Origin: UBA4661 sp002405405
GTDB taxonomy: Bacteria > Bacteroidota > Ignavibacteria > Kapaibacteriales > UBA4661
NCBI GenBank assembly: GCA_036847245.1
Contig: DAIUAL010000085.1
Span: forward strand, 1-12,999
Length of the DNA: 12,999 nt
Direction of reading: 5' to 3'
Position numbers and translations under genes: made by a program. The notes beneath the pieces were generated by a model. That model was given only the letters and a program-made list of their open reading frames with translations. It had not been told where the DNA came from and made no database searches. Numbering within the stretch: position 1 is the stretch's first letter; each line of letters begins with the position of its first letter. Shown here one piece after another: positions 1 through 7,497 of this stretch.

Positions 1-42
1 TATATCTTCAACAATGATAATATCAGATTCGAAGATATATGC
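1..42 (-). CDS. Possible N-terminal edge of a response-regulator receiver domain (partial, no normal start codon)
   Basis: Read on the minus strand from just after a TAG at 43-45, this frame gives AYIFESDIIIVEDI before the window ends. A hydrophobic strand followed by a Glu-Asp pair (IIIVED) is how CheY-type receiver domains begin, and a receiver gene beside cheW would make sense. However, the frame has no ATG, GTG or TTG between the TAG and the edge, so the start would have to be a rare codon such as ATT or ATA, or the upstream part is broken. Only 14 residues are visible, so chance resemblance is quite possible. The receiver reading is inference from this short motif and its position. Confidence 0.25.
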
Positions 43-78
43 CTATTTATCTATTGACAGCGATTGAAGTTGTATGGG

Positions 79-171
79 TTAGGTCTCACCGCTACTTGCA
101 GTTGCCGACATCAAGAAATTTTCGATTTCCTCAAGATTTACCGTCATTGGTAGTTCTTTTCCGGCAGCCAT
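79..171 (-). CDS. Doubtful small ORF of 30 codons downstream of cheW
   Basis: An ATG at 169-171 opens a 30-codon frame that starts MAAGKELPMT, contains the acidic helix-like run NLEEIENFLM and stops at a TAA. An in-frame stop sits four codons upstream (181-183), so it is not the tail of a longer gene in this frame. No Shine-Dalgarno sequence precedes it, but that is true of all genes here. It is in the same frame as the receiver-like sequence at the left edge, separated from it by this TAA and a TAG at 43-45. It could be a genuine small protein, the remnant of a decayed gene, or chance. I do not recognise it. Confidence 0.25.
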   Translation of the reverse strand: MAAGKELPMTVNLEEIENFLMSATASSGET

Positions 172-266
172 AAATAAGACTCATACTAAAGCTGTGAAAG
201 CATGTAAATTGATTTCTCGGGGAAAAAGAGAAGGATTCTGTAAAGCACCAATGCAAATACGATGTA

Positions 267-755
267 TTACAAACTTTCAAATTCGTTGGATGCTAATACA
301 CGATCTAAATTAAGAAGTACAAGAAGTCGGTCATTCAGTTTACCAACGCCTTCAATGTAATCAGAACTAATACCTGCTACAACTGGCGGCGGCGGATCAA
401 CAACACTAGTTGGTACCCGTAAAACTTCTTTCACGCTGTCAACAATAAAGCCAACTGTTTTGTTGTGTGTCTCTACAACGATAATTCGAGTATTCTTGTC
501 ATGATCAACTTTCACCATCCCAAAGCGGCGGCGTAAATCAATGATCGGAATTACTTTGCCGCGTAAGTTAATAACACCTTCTATAAATGAAGGGGCATTC
601 GGCACACGCGTAACTGAGGACATTTTATTTATCTCTTGAACTCGTAGGATATCAATGCCGAATTCTTCTCGACCAAGCGTAAAACTTACTAACTGCAACA
701 CTTCGCCGGATGTAGATGCATCTGCTCGTTTGTCTAATGTCAATTGATTCTCCAT
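267..755 (-). CDS. cheW: CheW chemotaxis coupling protein
   Basis: This 162-residue protein is a complete single-domain CheW. In this family the protein links methyl-accepting chemoreceptors to the kinase CheA in cytoplasmic arrays. The domain starts at about residue 19 (LQLVSFTLGREEFGIDILRV). It carries the family signature VPNAPSFIEGVINLRGKVIP (51-70), including the NLRG arginine at residue 65, and ends with the typical DYIEGVGKLNDRLLVLLNLD stretch (132-151). The length fits stand-alone CheW proteins. The ATG at 755 is the only good start; the first 18 residues are a short polar lead. No receptor, CheA, CheR or CheB gene is in the window, so its partners must lie elsewhere or further downstream. 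A 185-base gap separates it from the regulator gene upstream, so it may or may not share that transcript. Confidence 0.95.
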   Translation of the reverse strand: MENQLTLDKRADASTSGEVLQLVSFTLGREEFGIDILRVQEINKMSSVTRVPNAPSFIEGVINLRGKVIPIIDLRRRFGMVKVDHDKNTRIIVVETHNKTVGFIVDSVKEVLRVPTSVVDPPPPVVAGISSDYIEGVGKLNDRLLVLLNLDRVLASNEFESL

Positions 756-876
756 AACAGTGCAAGATTAAGTGTGAATAGAAAATGATATGTAACTTCC
801 GTGGTAACAAATACCAAATTCAAAAGGTGCTGAACAATCTGAGTACTCTTCGTTCTCTTGCACCGATTTATGATGG

Positions 877-915
877 AATTTATTCTATTTCTCGCTCGAA
901 GGCAAGGAATAAATT
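877..915. repeat. AT-rich inverted repeat (9-bp arms, 21-base loop) between regulator and cheW genes
   Basis: The arms AATTTATTC (877-885) and GAATAAATT (907-915) are perfect reverse complements around a 21-base loop. The repeat lies in the 185-base gap, 25 bases after the stop codon of the sigma-54 regulator gene and about 120 bases before the cheW start. It could be a weak transcription-terminating or transcript-end hairpin, or a protein-binding dyad. The arms hold little GC and no clear T-run follows on the minus strand, so a strong intrinsic terminator is unlikely. Nothing else recognisable lies in this gap. Confidence 0.35.
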
Positions 916-940
916 TGAAGCATAACACATTTCAGCATTT

Positions 941-2344
941 TTAGACTTTTATTTGAAGTTGTTCTATACGATAGCGCAATTTTGCACGCGTAATTCCAAG
1001 CACTTTGGCTGCTTGTACTTGATTGCCTTCGGTGATCGCTAATGTCTGTTCGATAAGGTCTCGAGTTACGCTTGAAAGTGAAACACCTTTCTTTGAAATT
1101 CGTAGAATGTGTTGCCCATCGGGCAGTTCGCTTTTATTTCGATCAGTATTGGTGGTAAGTTTCTGAGAACCTTTAGGTTGAAGAAAATCCAAGGTGTCTT
1201 CGGTAATCAGATCTTCTGTTTCAAGTAGAACGGCGCGTTCCATTGCATTGCGTAACTCTCGTACATTTCCTTTCCACCATGATTGTTCAAGAATGGTCAT
1301 CGCTTTTGGAGTGAATCCATGGATGGTCTTACGGAATTTGAGAGCAAATTCTTGAACAAATGTTGTTGCTAGAAGAGAGATGTCTTGTGGCCTATCGCGT
1401 AGTGGGGGAAGATCGATAGTCGCAACATTCAATCGATAGTATAAATCTTCGCGAAATTTTCCTTCTGAAATTAAATCTTCAAGTCGACGGTTCGTTGCCG
1501 CAATGACGCGCACATCAGCATTAATTTCCTTTGTGCCTGCAAGACGATAGAAAGTTTTTTCTTGTAGAACGCGTAGTAACTTAACTTGTAAATCAAGTGG
1601 CAGCTCGCCAATTTCATCAAGGAAAATTGTTCCGTGTTGAGCTAATTCGAATTTACCCGGCTTCATTTTATCCGCGCCAGTAAATGCACCACGTTCATTC
1701 CCAAAGAGTTCGCTTTCTGCCAATTCTTTAGGTATTGCGCCACAATTGACAGTAACAAGTGGACCCGATGCACGTGGAGATTTTTTATGGAGGCATTTTG
1801 CTATTACTTCTTTACCGGTGCCAGATTCACCCAAAATTAATACCGTGGTATCATCAGCTTGTGCAAATGTTGTAGCCAGATGTAAAATTTTTTTTACAGC
1901 TGGAGATATGCCAATAAATTCTGAGTCTTGTGGTATTTGTTCTTGTAGAAGTGAAACTTGGCGTCGAAGATCATAATGCTTTAAACTCTTCTGTACGGAT
2001 AATTCAAGTTGATCTAAATCCAAAGGCTTTACAATATAGTCTTCAGCTCCTAGTTTGATTGCATCTACTGCCATGCGTACATCAGAAAATGCTGTCATCA
2101 TGATAACCGGCATAGTATTGCCGCGCTCACGAATTATTCTCAAAACATCTAAGCCATTAGCTTCACCTAAAAAAATATCTAGCAGAATTAAGTCGGGACA
2201 CAAGCTGTCAATTTCAGCAAGGGCTTGATGAGCATCTGTAAATGAAATGATGCTACTATACACCGTAGAGAGCACACCACTAATTGTGGAATTCACGAGG
2301 GGATCATCATCAATAATGACGATAGAATAACGCTGTTTTGCCAT
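941..2344 (-). CDS. NtrC-type sigma-54-dependent response regulator (receiver, AAA+ ATPase, Fis-type HTH)
   Basis: This 467-residue protein has three complete domains. The receiver domain (about 6-120) shows the acidic pocket at D12-D14, the expected phosphorylation site D56 in LILLDIFLG, T84 and K106. The AAA+ domain (about 143-375) has Walker A GESGTGKE (172-179), the sigma-54 contact loop GAFTGA (219-224), Walker B TIFLDEIGELP (239-249) and GNVREL (359-364). A Fis-like helix-turn-helix closes the protein (about 426-463). In this family, phosphorylation drives oligomerisation, and ATP hydrolysis then opens promoters held by sigma-54 RNA polymerase. The gene starts 97 bases after the histidine kinase gene, its likely phosphodonor. 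The start is an ATG; no Shine-Dalgarno is seen. All residues needed for activity appear intact. Target genes are unknown, and I found no sigma-54 promoter in the gaps of this window. Confidence 0.95.
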   Translation of the reverse strand: MAKQRYSIVIIDDDPLVNSTISGVLSTVYSSIISFTDAHQALAEIDSLCPDLILLDIFLGEANGLDVLRIIRERGNTMPVIMMTAFSDVRMAVDAIKLGAEDYIVKPLDLDQLELSVQKSLKHYDLRRQVSLLQEQIPQDSEFIGISPAVKKILHLATTFAQADDTTVLILGESGTGKEVIAKCLHKKSPRASGPLVTVNCGAIPKELAESELFGNERGAFTGADKMKPGKFELAQHGTIFLDEIGELPLDLQVKLLRVLQEKTFYRLAGTKEINADVRVIAATNRRLEDLISEGKFREDLYYRLNVATIDLPPLRDRPQDISLLATTFVQEFALKFRKTIHGFTPKAMTILEQSWWKGNVRELRNAMERAVLLETEDLITEDTLDFLQPKGSQKLTTNTDRNKSELPDGQHILRISKKGVSLSSVTRDLIEQTLAITEGNQVQAAKVLGITRAKLRYRIEQLQIKV

Positions 2345-2387
2345 ACGATGAAAAACAAAGAGTGTGCAGAATACTTCTTGTGTTGAT

Positions 2388-2402
2388 TATGGTTAAACCA
2401 TA
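2388..2402. promoter_or_regulatory. Near-palindrome TATGGTT-A-AACCATA upstream of the regulator gene
   Basis: Two 7-base arms, TATGGTT and AACCATA, are exact reverse complements around one base. The element ends 43 bases before the ATG of the NtrC-type regulator gene and lies 43 bases after the kinase stop codon, inside the 97-base gap. Its size and symmetry suit an operator for a dimeric DNA-binding protein, possibly the regulator itself. The loop is too short to form an RNA hairpin with both full arms. No convincing promoter elements could be placed around it by eye, so its function is inference. Confidence 0.35.
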
Positions 2403-2441
2403 GAGACCATTTTGTCTAGGCTTGAAGATATTATTTCTCTC

Positions 2442-3533
2442 TCAATTAGCAACAGGCAATTTCACATAAAAAGTTGTTCCTTGCATAATTGCACTTTCAA
2501 CGTCAATACTGCCATTATGATGCTGAACAATCCGTAAAGAAATTGGTAACCCTAAACCCGTACCATCTGCTTTACGTGTGAAGAAAGGATCAAAAATTTT
2601 CGAGAGATCAGCTTGTTGAATACCTGCACCAGTATCACGTACAACAATAACAATTGTATCTCCATCATGAATTGATCCTCTACTTGGTGTTGCTGCATCT
2701 TTGTCTGTTGCGTGTTCAACATAACTTTTGATGGTCAATGTACCGCGTTCACGCATGGCATCCGCTGCATTTGTAATGAGATTGACAAAAACTTGTTGCA
2801 TTTGCTTACTGTCAAGATGAACATCAGGTAAATTCTCCTGTAATTCTTGGTGTACTGTAATATTCTTTTTTTTGAGTGCAGGTGAGGCAAGATTTAACGC
2901 TTGTAATACAACATCATTCATCGAAGATAGCTTAAAGACCGGAGGCGTTACTCGCGAAAAATTAAGCGTTGATTCAACAATATTCTGAATGCGATCAACA
3001 CCCTGAAGTGCTGAGTGCAGAAAAGAATATTGCTCGTCCGTTTCTTGTGTGGAGCGCGAGAGATATTGCAGATTAATTTTAACCGCTGCAAGTGGGTTGC
3101 GAATCTCGTGAGCAAGACTTGCTGATAATTGCCCCAAGAGCACCATTTTATCGGCTTGAACCATTTTTTCAGTAAGCGCTCGCTGATCAGTTACGTCGCG
3201 TGCAATAGCCTGAATTAACTGCTCACCTTCGTAATCGATAAAGCTAGCATGTATTTCCGTGTTGACCATTCTACCATCAAATGTTTCAATTGAAAGTTCG
3301 CTTAGTACGCGATCTGAATCAGCACGAAGCAAAAGCTTGAATACTCTGCGAAACTGAGGTAAAGCACTTGAAAGTAGTTCGTCATGTCTAATTCCTAGGA
3401 GGGAAGATGCTTGAGCATTTGCATCTAGTACGAGCCATGTTTCCGGTTGAACAATCAGCACAGCATCTCCTGCATTGTCAAAAAAGGATTTGTACCATTC
3501 TAATTTTTGCTCGATGTTTCGATGTTTATGCAT
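2442..3533 (-). CDS. Soluble PAS-domain sensor histidine kinase, NtrB type
   Basis: The 363-residue protein has an N-terminal PAS domain (about 8-120, including DNAGDAVLIVQPETWLVLDA), then a HisKA dimerisation domain with the phospho-accepting H142 in SLAHEIRNPLAAVK, then a HATPase_c domain. The ATP-binding boxes are all visible: N box NLITNAADAM (251-260), G1 DTGAGI (300-305), F box IFDPFFTRK (313-321) and G2 GTGLGLPI (324-331). There is no signal peptide or membrane segment, so it senses something in the cytoplasm, presumably through PAS. It lies directly upstream of the NtrC-type regulator, the classical arrangement of a cognate NtrB/NtrC-like pair. I place the start at the ATG ending at 3533; a TTG two codons upstream (3539) is possible but less likely. 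The PAS ligand cannot be told from the sequence. Confidence 0.93.
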   Translation of the reverse strand: MHKHRNIEQKLEWYKSFFDNAGDAVLIVQPETWLVLDANAQASSLLGIRHDELLSSALPQFRRVFKLLLRADSDRVLSELSIETFDGRMVNTEIHASFIDYEGEQLIQAIARDVTDQRALTEKMVQADKMVLLGQLSASLAHEIRNPLAAVKINLQYLSRSTQETDEQYSFLHSALQGVDRIQNIVESTLNFSRVTPPVFKLSSMNDVVLQALNLASPALKKKNITVHQELQENLPDVHLDSKQMQQVFVNLITNAADAMRERGTLTIKSYVEHATDKDAATPSRGSIHDGDTIVIVVRDTGAGIQQADLSKIFDPFFTRKADGTGLGLPISLRIVQHHNGSIDVESAIMQGTTFYVKLPVAN

Positions 3534-3607
3534 AGTCAATGTGTATGATAAATGTTACGATTCTGACATAGACTCGTCGGAATAGACTTCAAAGATGTTT
3601 TGGTACA

Positions 3608-5611
3608 TTACTTTTTTGCTGGTGGGCGTGACCTTTTGCGTGGACTACCGTCAGCTTGCACCGGGGCAAGTGGATTGACCGTTGAATCGGTATCTATAGC
3701 GAGTTGTTGTGCAGTAGCTTCGGTATCCGTTTTTGTCTTAGTTATTTCAATCGCCTCATCTGCTTTACGTTTGCCGGATGCAACTTCATCAGCAAAAGTA
3801 ACAGCTGAAGCGACTTCTCGGGCGTATTCTGTTGTTGGATATTCTTTTATTAGACGTTTATATGATGACAGAGCCGACTCTTTGTTGTTTTGGATATTAT
3901 GTTGAATCCATCCAATCATATAAAGCGAGCGTGCTGCTGACATCGTCGAACTAGGGAATCGCCGAAGGAGCTCTTGATATTTTAGTAATGCACGTTCGTA
4001 TTCCTTTGCTGAATATAAACGATCAGCGGATTGACGAATTTCTTTGAGAGTATCGGTTATTGCCATATCCGTGTAGCCCAAAGCTATGCGTGCATCTTGG
4101 GCGTACGGTGTCGATGTGTAATTGAAAAAGATTATTTCTAACAATGAATCACGTTGTTGTTGCTTGGTAGAGGCATGCTGAGCCACTGCATACATATACT
4201 GCGCAGTTTGCATATTAGCTTGTGGCGATATCTTTGCAGCATGGTGGTAGTACACTAACGCAGAGTCATCGGCACCCAATTCTTCTTGTAGTCGAGCTAT
4301 TGTGTAAAGACTATTAGCTACCATTCTCCGTGTTGAATCAGGTATAGTGCTAATTTGTACTTTGCCTTTTTGTACACTCGTAAGAATACCATGTGCGGCA
4401 AGAGAGTGAATTTCATATTGATTGAGCGTTTTCAATAAAGCATTTGCAGTTTCATAGTTCTGTGTTTTGGGTTGTGCAGCTTTTGCAAAATAGCGTCTCG
4501 GTGCAGAGTATTCTCCTTGTTCCAACAAGTCGTTGCCACGCTCATAGGTTACAGCTGCTATGGCAGGAAGTGAGGCATATTTCCCTTCATAAATTTTCAG
4601 TAGAGAATCAAAGGGGATAACATCTTCAGCAATACGCAGAGCATTAAGTCTTTCAGAAGAAATATATCCTTTCCAATCTTCAAAGCGTGTTTGCTTCTCC
4701 AGACTGTTGAGAATCGTATTTGCTGAATCATAGAGTTTCAAGCGATTCAAGGATGATGCAGTATAGAGTAATGACTCGAACTCACAGACAGCATCGGGTG
4801 TGTATTTTGTTACCTCTCTAAATTCTTTAATTGCAGCCGCAAATTCTTTTTGTCGAAAAAGAAGTAGAGCCATTTCATTTTGCCATAAAGCTTTATTTGT
4901 ATTATTCTTTGATTGTGCGATTGCCCGACGATAAGGTTTCATAGCTTGTTCAACATTGTCCTTCGATAAGGCAAGTTCAGCTTGTAGAGCAAATGCACGT
5001 GATAATACAGCAGTATTTTCATTGCGCCATGCAACATCGATTGTACGGGAAAGCATGTTGCTTCCTTGTTCATCCTTATTCTGCAGGAAGTATGTCATGG
5101 CAAGCAGTAAGTGTGCTTCTGCGAGATATTCACTTTCGGGATAAGATTCAATTAACTCTTCGCATTTGAACTGAGCAGGAAGCCATTCGCTTTTCAGAAA
5201 GTATGCTCGAGCCATGAGGTACATGGCATCATCTATATAGTTTGATTGAGCATTTTTTGCCATGACCTTCGAGCATTTAGTAATGATCGAATCCACAGAT
5301 AACATGTATGGAGCAACTCGCTCTAATGGTACTGTATAAGCATGGATAAATGGCAAGACTTCTTTAGGAGAAAATACATCTTGTTTGTGCTTGCGCTGGG
5401 GTATAATTGATCTCGGTGCTTTACGTTGTTGTTCTGCAACATAGTCAAGCTCATCTTCAACATAGATTAATAGACGTTTGGCATTATAGTAAGTATTAAA
5501 ATATGCATCACCATCACGCAGTGTTTGACATGATGATAATGCACACATTATCACGAACAATCGAAGAGTATGTTTGAACAAAGTAATATGTAGGTAAAAA
5601 AATCGTTGCAT
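3608..5611 (-). CDS. TPR-repeat lipoprotein (SprE/PorW-like or BamD-like scaffold)
   Basis: A 667-residue protein begins with a basic, hydrophobic signal sequence and a lipobox, LSSC, whose Cys28 would be lipidated, so it is likely anchored in an outer or inner membrane facing the periplasm. Just after it comes DAYFNTYYNAKRLL, a segment I associate with large TPR lipoproteins of Bacteroidota-like bacteria, some of which (SprE/PorW) serve type IX secretion and gliding. The rest is helical repeats, clearest at about 125-190, 205-272, 433-463 and 525-600, the last with ALLKYQELLRRFPSS and ALSSYKRLIKEYPTT as in BamD/YbgF-type TPRs. The C-terminus ends in a basic tail (RKRSRPPAKK). The gene starts 3 bases after the M61 peptidase stop, suggesting translational coupling. 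The lipoprotein and TPR calls are firm; the SprE/PorW link is only a suggestion. Confidence 0.82.
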   Translation of the reverse strand: MQRFFYLHITLFKHTLRLFVIMCALSSCQTLRDGDAYFNTYYNAKRLLIYVEDELDYVAEQQRKAPRSIIPQRKHKQDVFSPKEVLPFIHAYTVPLERVAPYMLSVDSIITKCSKVMAKNAQSNYIDDAMYLMARAYFLKSEWLPAQFKCEELIESYPESEYLAEAHLLLAMTYFLQNKDEQGSNMLSRTIDVAWRNENTAVLSRAFALQAELALSKDNVEQAMKPYRRAIAQSKNNTNKALWQNEMALLLFRQKEFAAAIKEFREVTKYTPDAVCEFESLLYTASSLNRLKLYDSANTILNSLEKQTRFEDWKGYISSERLNALRIAEDVIPFDSLLKIYEGKYASLPAIAAVTYERGNDLLEQGEYSAPRRYFAKAAQPKTQNYETANALLKTLNQYEIHSLAAHGILTSVQKGKVQISTIPDSTRRMVANSLYTIARLQEELGADDSALVYYHHAAKISPQANMQTAQYMYAVAQHASTKQQQRDSLLEIIFFNYTSTPYAQDARIALGYTDMAITDTLKEIRQSADRLYSAKEYERALLKYQELLRRFPSSTMSAARSLYMIGWIQHNIQNNKESALSSYKRLIKEYPTTEYAREVASAVTFADEVASGKRKADEAIEITKTKTDTEATAQQLAIDTDSTVNPLAPVQADGSPRKRSRPPAKK

Positions 5612-5614
5612 AAC

Positions 5615-7450
5615 TTATGCTTGGAGCCAACATTTAAGTAGGCGCAATTGATCTTTCGTGAGATTAGAATTAACACTAAGCACAATGTCCTGGGATAATC
5701 GAGGTTGTAATGTTGTTGTAATCAGAGTTGTATCCGATGATAGTGTGACACTCGTCAATTCCTTATTTGTGTTGGACAAAAGCCAACCTACTTCTTCTAT
5801 TGACAAAGGTCGTTTTCCATCAAGAGTCAAAATTTCATCATCAACACCAAAACCTGCCTGATCGGCTGGCGAATTATCTTCTACAAAGCTAATCAAGAAT
5901 CGTGCGTTATCCTCTTTAACTGAAAATCCATAATACTTTAATAAGTGACGTGGTGAAAATTGTTGTTTATTGGAAGGTTCACTATTGGCAAGTGATACAG
6001 TAATTCCAAATGGCGCAAAGATTACTTTCAAGTCATCAACAGTAATATCTTGAGTTGTTTCAAGCCATGGTTGCATAATGTCGAGTACATCAACTTGCAT
6101 TTCTCGTCGTGCAATGGAAAAGAACTCTTTTGAGGTTATGCCAACGGCAGGTTTGTTTTGATAACGCTTCCAGAGTGCTTTGAACACATGATCAAATTTT
6201 TTCTTACCCTGAGTCTTTGCGATAAGAATTAAGTCAGTCAGTAAAAATATAACACCACCCTTGAGATAATATGAAGGGACACGATTTTGTAAATCTTCCG
6301 TAGGAAAATACAGTTTAACCCACGCTAGATAACTGCTATCCGAAAGTGAGGTATGAAGGCGTCCGGGTGTATGCAATAGTGGAGTAAGATGGTCGGTAGC
6401 GAGAATTTTCAAGTATTCATCTCGTGAATAGAACCCACATCGATAAGAGATTAAATCATCATAGTAGGATGTTGCACCTTCAACTAACCATAGCATATCG
6501 GTATAATTTTCTCTTGTGTAGTCAAAAGGTCCTAATTGCTTGGGGCGAATACGCTTGACATTCCACACATGAAAAAATTCATGCACAAGCAACGAAAGTA
6601 AACGCCATGTTTTTGTCTGATCAGACAAAGCATTATGCTCTGCTGCATTGACAGAGGATCGAGCATGTTCTAAGCCACCATTGCGCATGTTTGGGAATAG
6701 ATGAAGGATAAACACATAGCGATCAAAAGGCAATCCACCAAACATTTCAGCTTCTTTGGAAACAAGGATTTTAATTTGTTCAGTTATCCAATCAGCGTTG
6801 TAGTTGCCTCGTCCTGCAATAGCAACATCAATTTGCGCCTCTCGATGAATAAATGAATGTGTATAGTGATTGCCAATCTCAAGAGGGGAATCGACAATTA
6901 TATCATAGTTAAGAGCACCTAAGGTGATAGTACGTTCTGTATCAGTAATGGGTGGATATACCGGAGATAAGGCCGTTGAAGTCTTCTGCCAATTCGTTGC
7001 ATCTAAATGCAGGATTACATGATGAATTTCATTCATTCTGCTTTCAACATACCAACATGCTGTAACCGGGTTAATAAATGCATGGTTGCGAGTAATATGC
7101 GATGAGCGTATTGTGCTGTCGCGTTCGTAGCACCATACAGTGTATTCAATTGCAACAGTTGTTGATTGTTCAAGGGTAAATGTGAATGAGTGCTTATTGA
7201 TCCATGTATGCTGTAAAAGTATACCATCAGCTGTAACAATTCTATTGAGAGTAATATTCGATGAATATTCACGTACCTTGTAGGAACCCGGTATCCAAAC
7301 AGGAAGTGTCAGCGTTGTTGTATCATGACAATCATCAATCTCCATTCGCACACGAAGAATATGCTGATGAGCTCTATCGAAGTAGAAGTGATAACGTATT
7401 GCAGCAGTACTGTTGATAAGATCAGTGTCGCGTTGTTCAATCGAATACAT
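5615..7450 (-). CDS. M61-family metallopeptidase with C-terminal PDZ domain
   Basis: The 611-residue protein matches the M61 glycyl-aminopeptidase layout: an N-terminal beta-rich domain (about 15-190, including LPVWIPGSYKVREYS), a gluzincin catalytic domain, and a PDZ domain (about 503-585, with NSPADQAGFGVDDEILTLDG). Zinc ligands are H290 and H294 of VHEFFHVWNVKR, with E291 as the catalytic base, and E324 in WLVEGATSYY as the third ligand. The family motif NGGLEH lies at 257-262. Members cleave short N-terminal residues such as Gly or Ala from peptides. There is no signal peptide, so it should work in the cytoplasm, although some relatives are exported. Start is the ATG at 7450. The TPR lipoprotein gene follows after 3 bases and the coiled-coil gene lies 47 bases upstream. 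All catalytic residues are present. Confidence 0.93.
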   Translation of the reverse strand: MYSIEQRDTDLINSTAAIRYHFYFDRAHQHILRVRMEIDDCHDTTTLTLPVWIPGSYKVREYSSNITLNRIVTADGILLQHTWINKHSFTFTLEQSTTVAIEYTVWCYERDSTIRSSHITRNHAFINPVTACWYVESRMNEIHHVILHLDATNWQKTSTALSPVYPPITDTERTITLGALNYDIIVDSPLEIGNHYTHSFIHREAQIDVAIAGRGNYNADWITEQIKILVSKEAEMFGGLPFDRYVFILHLFPNMRNGGLEHARSSVNAAEHNALSDQTKTWRLLSLLVHEFFHVWNVKRIRPKQLGPFDYTRENYTDMLWLVEGATSYYDDLISYRCGFYSRDEYLKILATDHLTPLLHTPGRLHTSLSDSSYLAWVKLYFPTEDLQNRVPSYYLKGGVIFLLTDLILIAKTQGKKKFDHVFKALWKRYQNKPAVGITSKEFFSIARREMQVDVLDIMQPWLETTQDITVDDLKVIFAPFGITVSLANSEPSNKQQFSPRHLLKYYGFSVKEDNARFLISFVEDNSPADQAGFGVDDEILTLDGKRPLSIEEVGWLLSNTNKELTSVTLSSDTTLITTTLQPRLSQDIVLSVNSNLTKDQLRLLKCWLQA

Positions 7451-7497
7451 AGACGCTAAAGAATGATAAGAAAGACTAGATTGTCGAGTTATTGGAA

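Noticed and set aside
54..82. TTGACA on the plus strand as a possible -35 box
   Set aside because: No TATAAT-like sequence lies 16-18 bases further on, and no plus-strand gene follows.
180..266. Short TTCTC/GAGAA stem after cheW as a terminator
   Set aside because: Only five base pairs with a 9-base loop and no T-run following on the minus strand.
410..619. PPPP run in CheW (residues 121-124) as a possible ribosome-stalling oddity
   Set aside because: Proline-rich linkers at this place are common in CheW proteins, so it is not distinctive.
740..928. A 62-codon minus-strand frame from a GTG in the gap before cheW
   Set aside because: It has no ATG, overlaps the cheW start, contains the inverted repeat, and its Cys/Arg/Ile-rich translation resembles no protein family I know.
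1746..1976. Plus-strand frame opposite the sigma-54 activator
   Set aside because: It is antisense to the Walker A / GAFTGA coding region, which is clearly the real gene; the translation has no recognisable features.
3600..3905. Plus-strand 101-codon frame opposite the end of the TPR lipoprotein gene
   Set aside because: The opposite strand encodes well-formed TPR repeats and a tail; the plus frame is Ser/Ala/Val-rich shadow translation.
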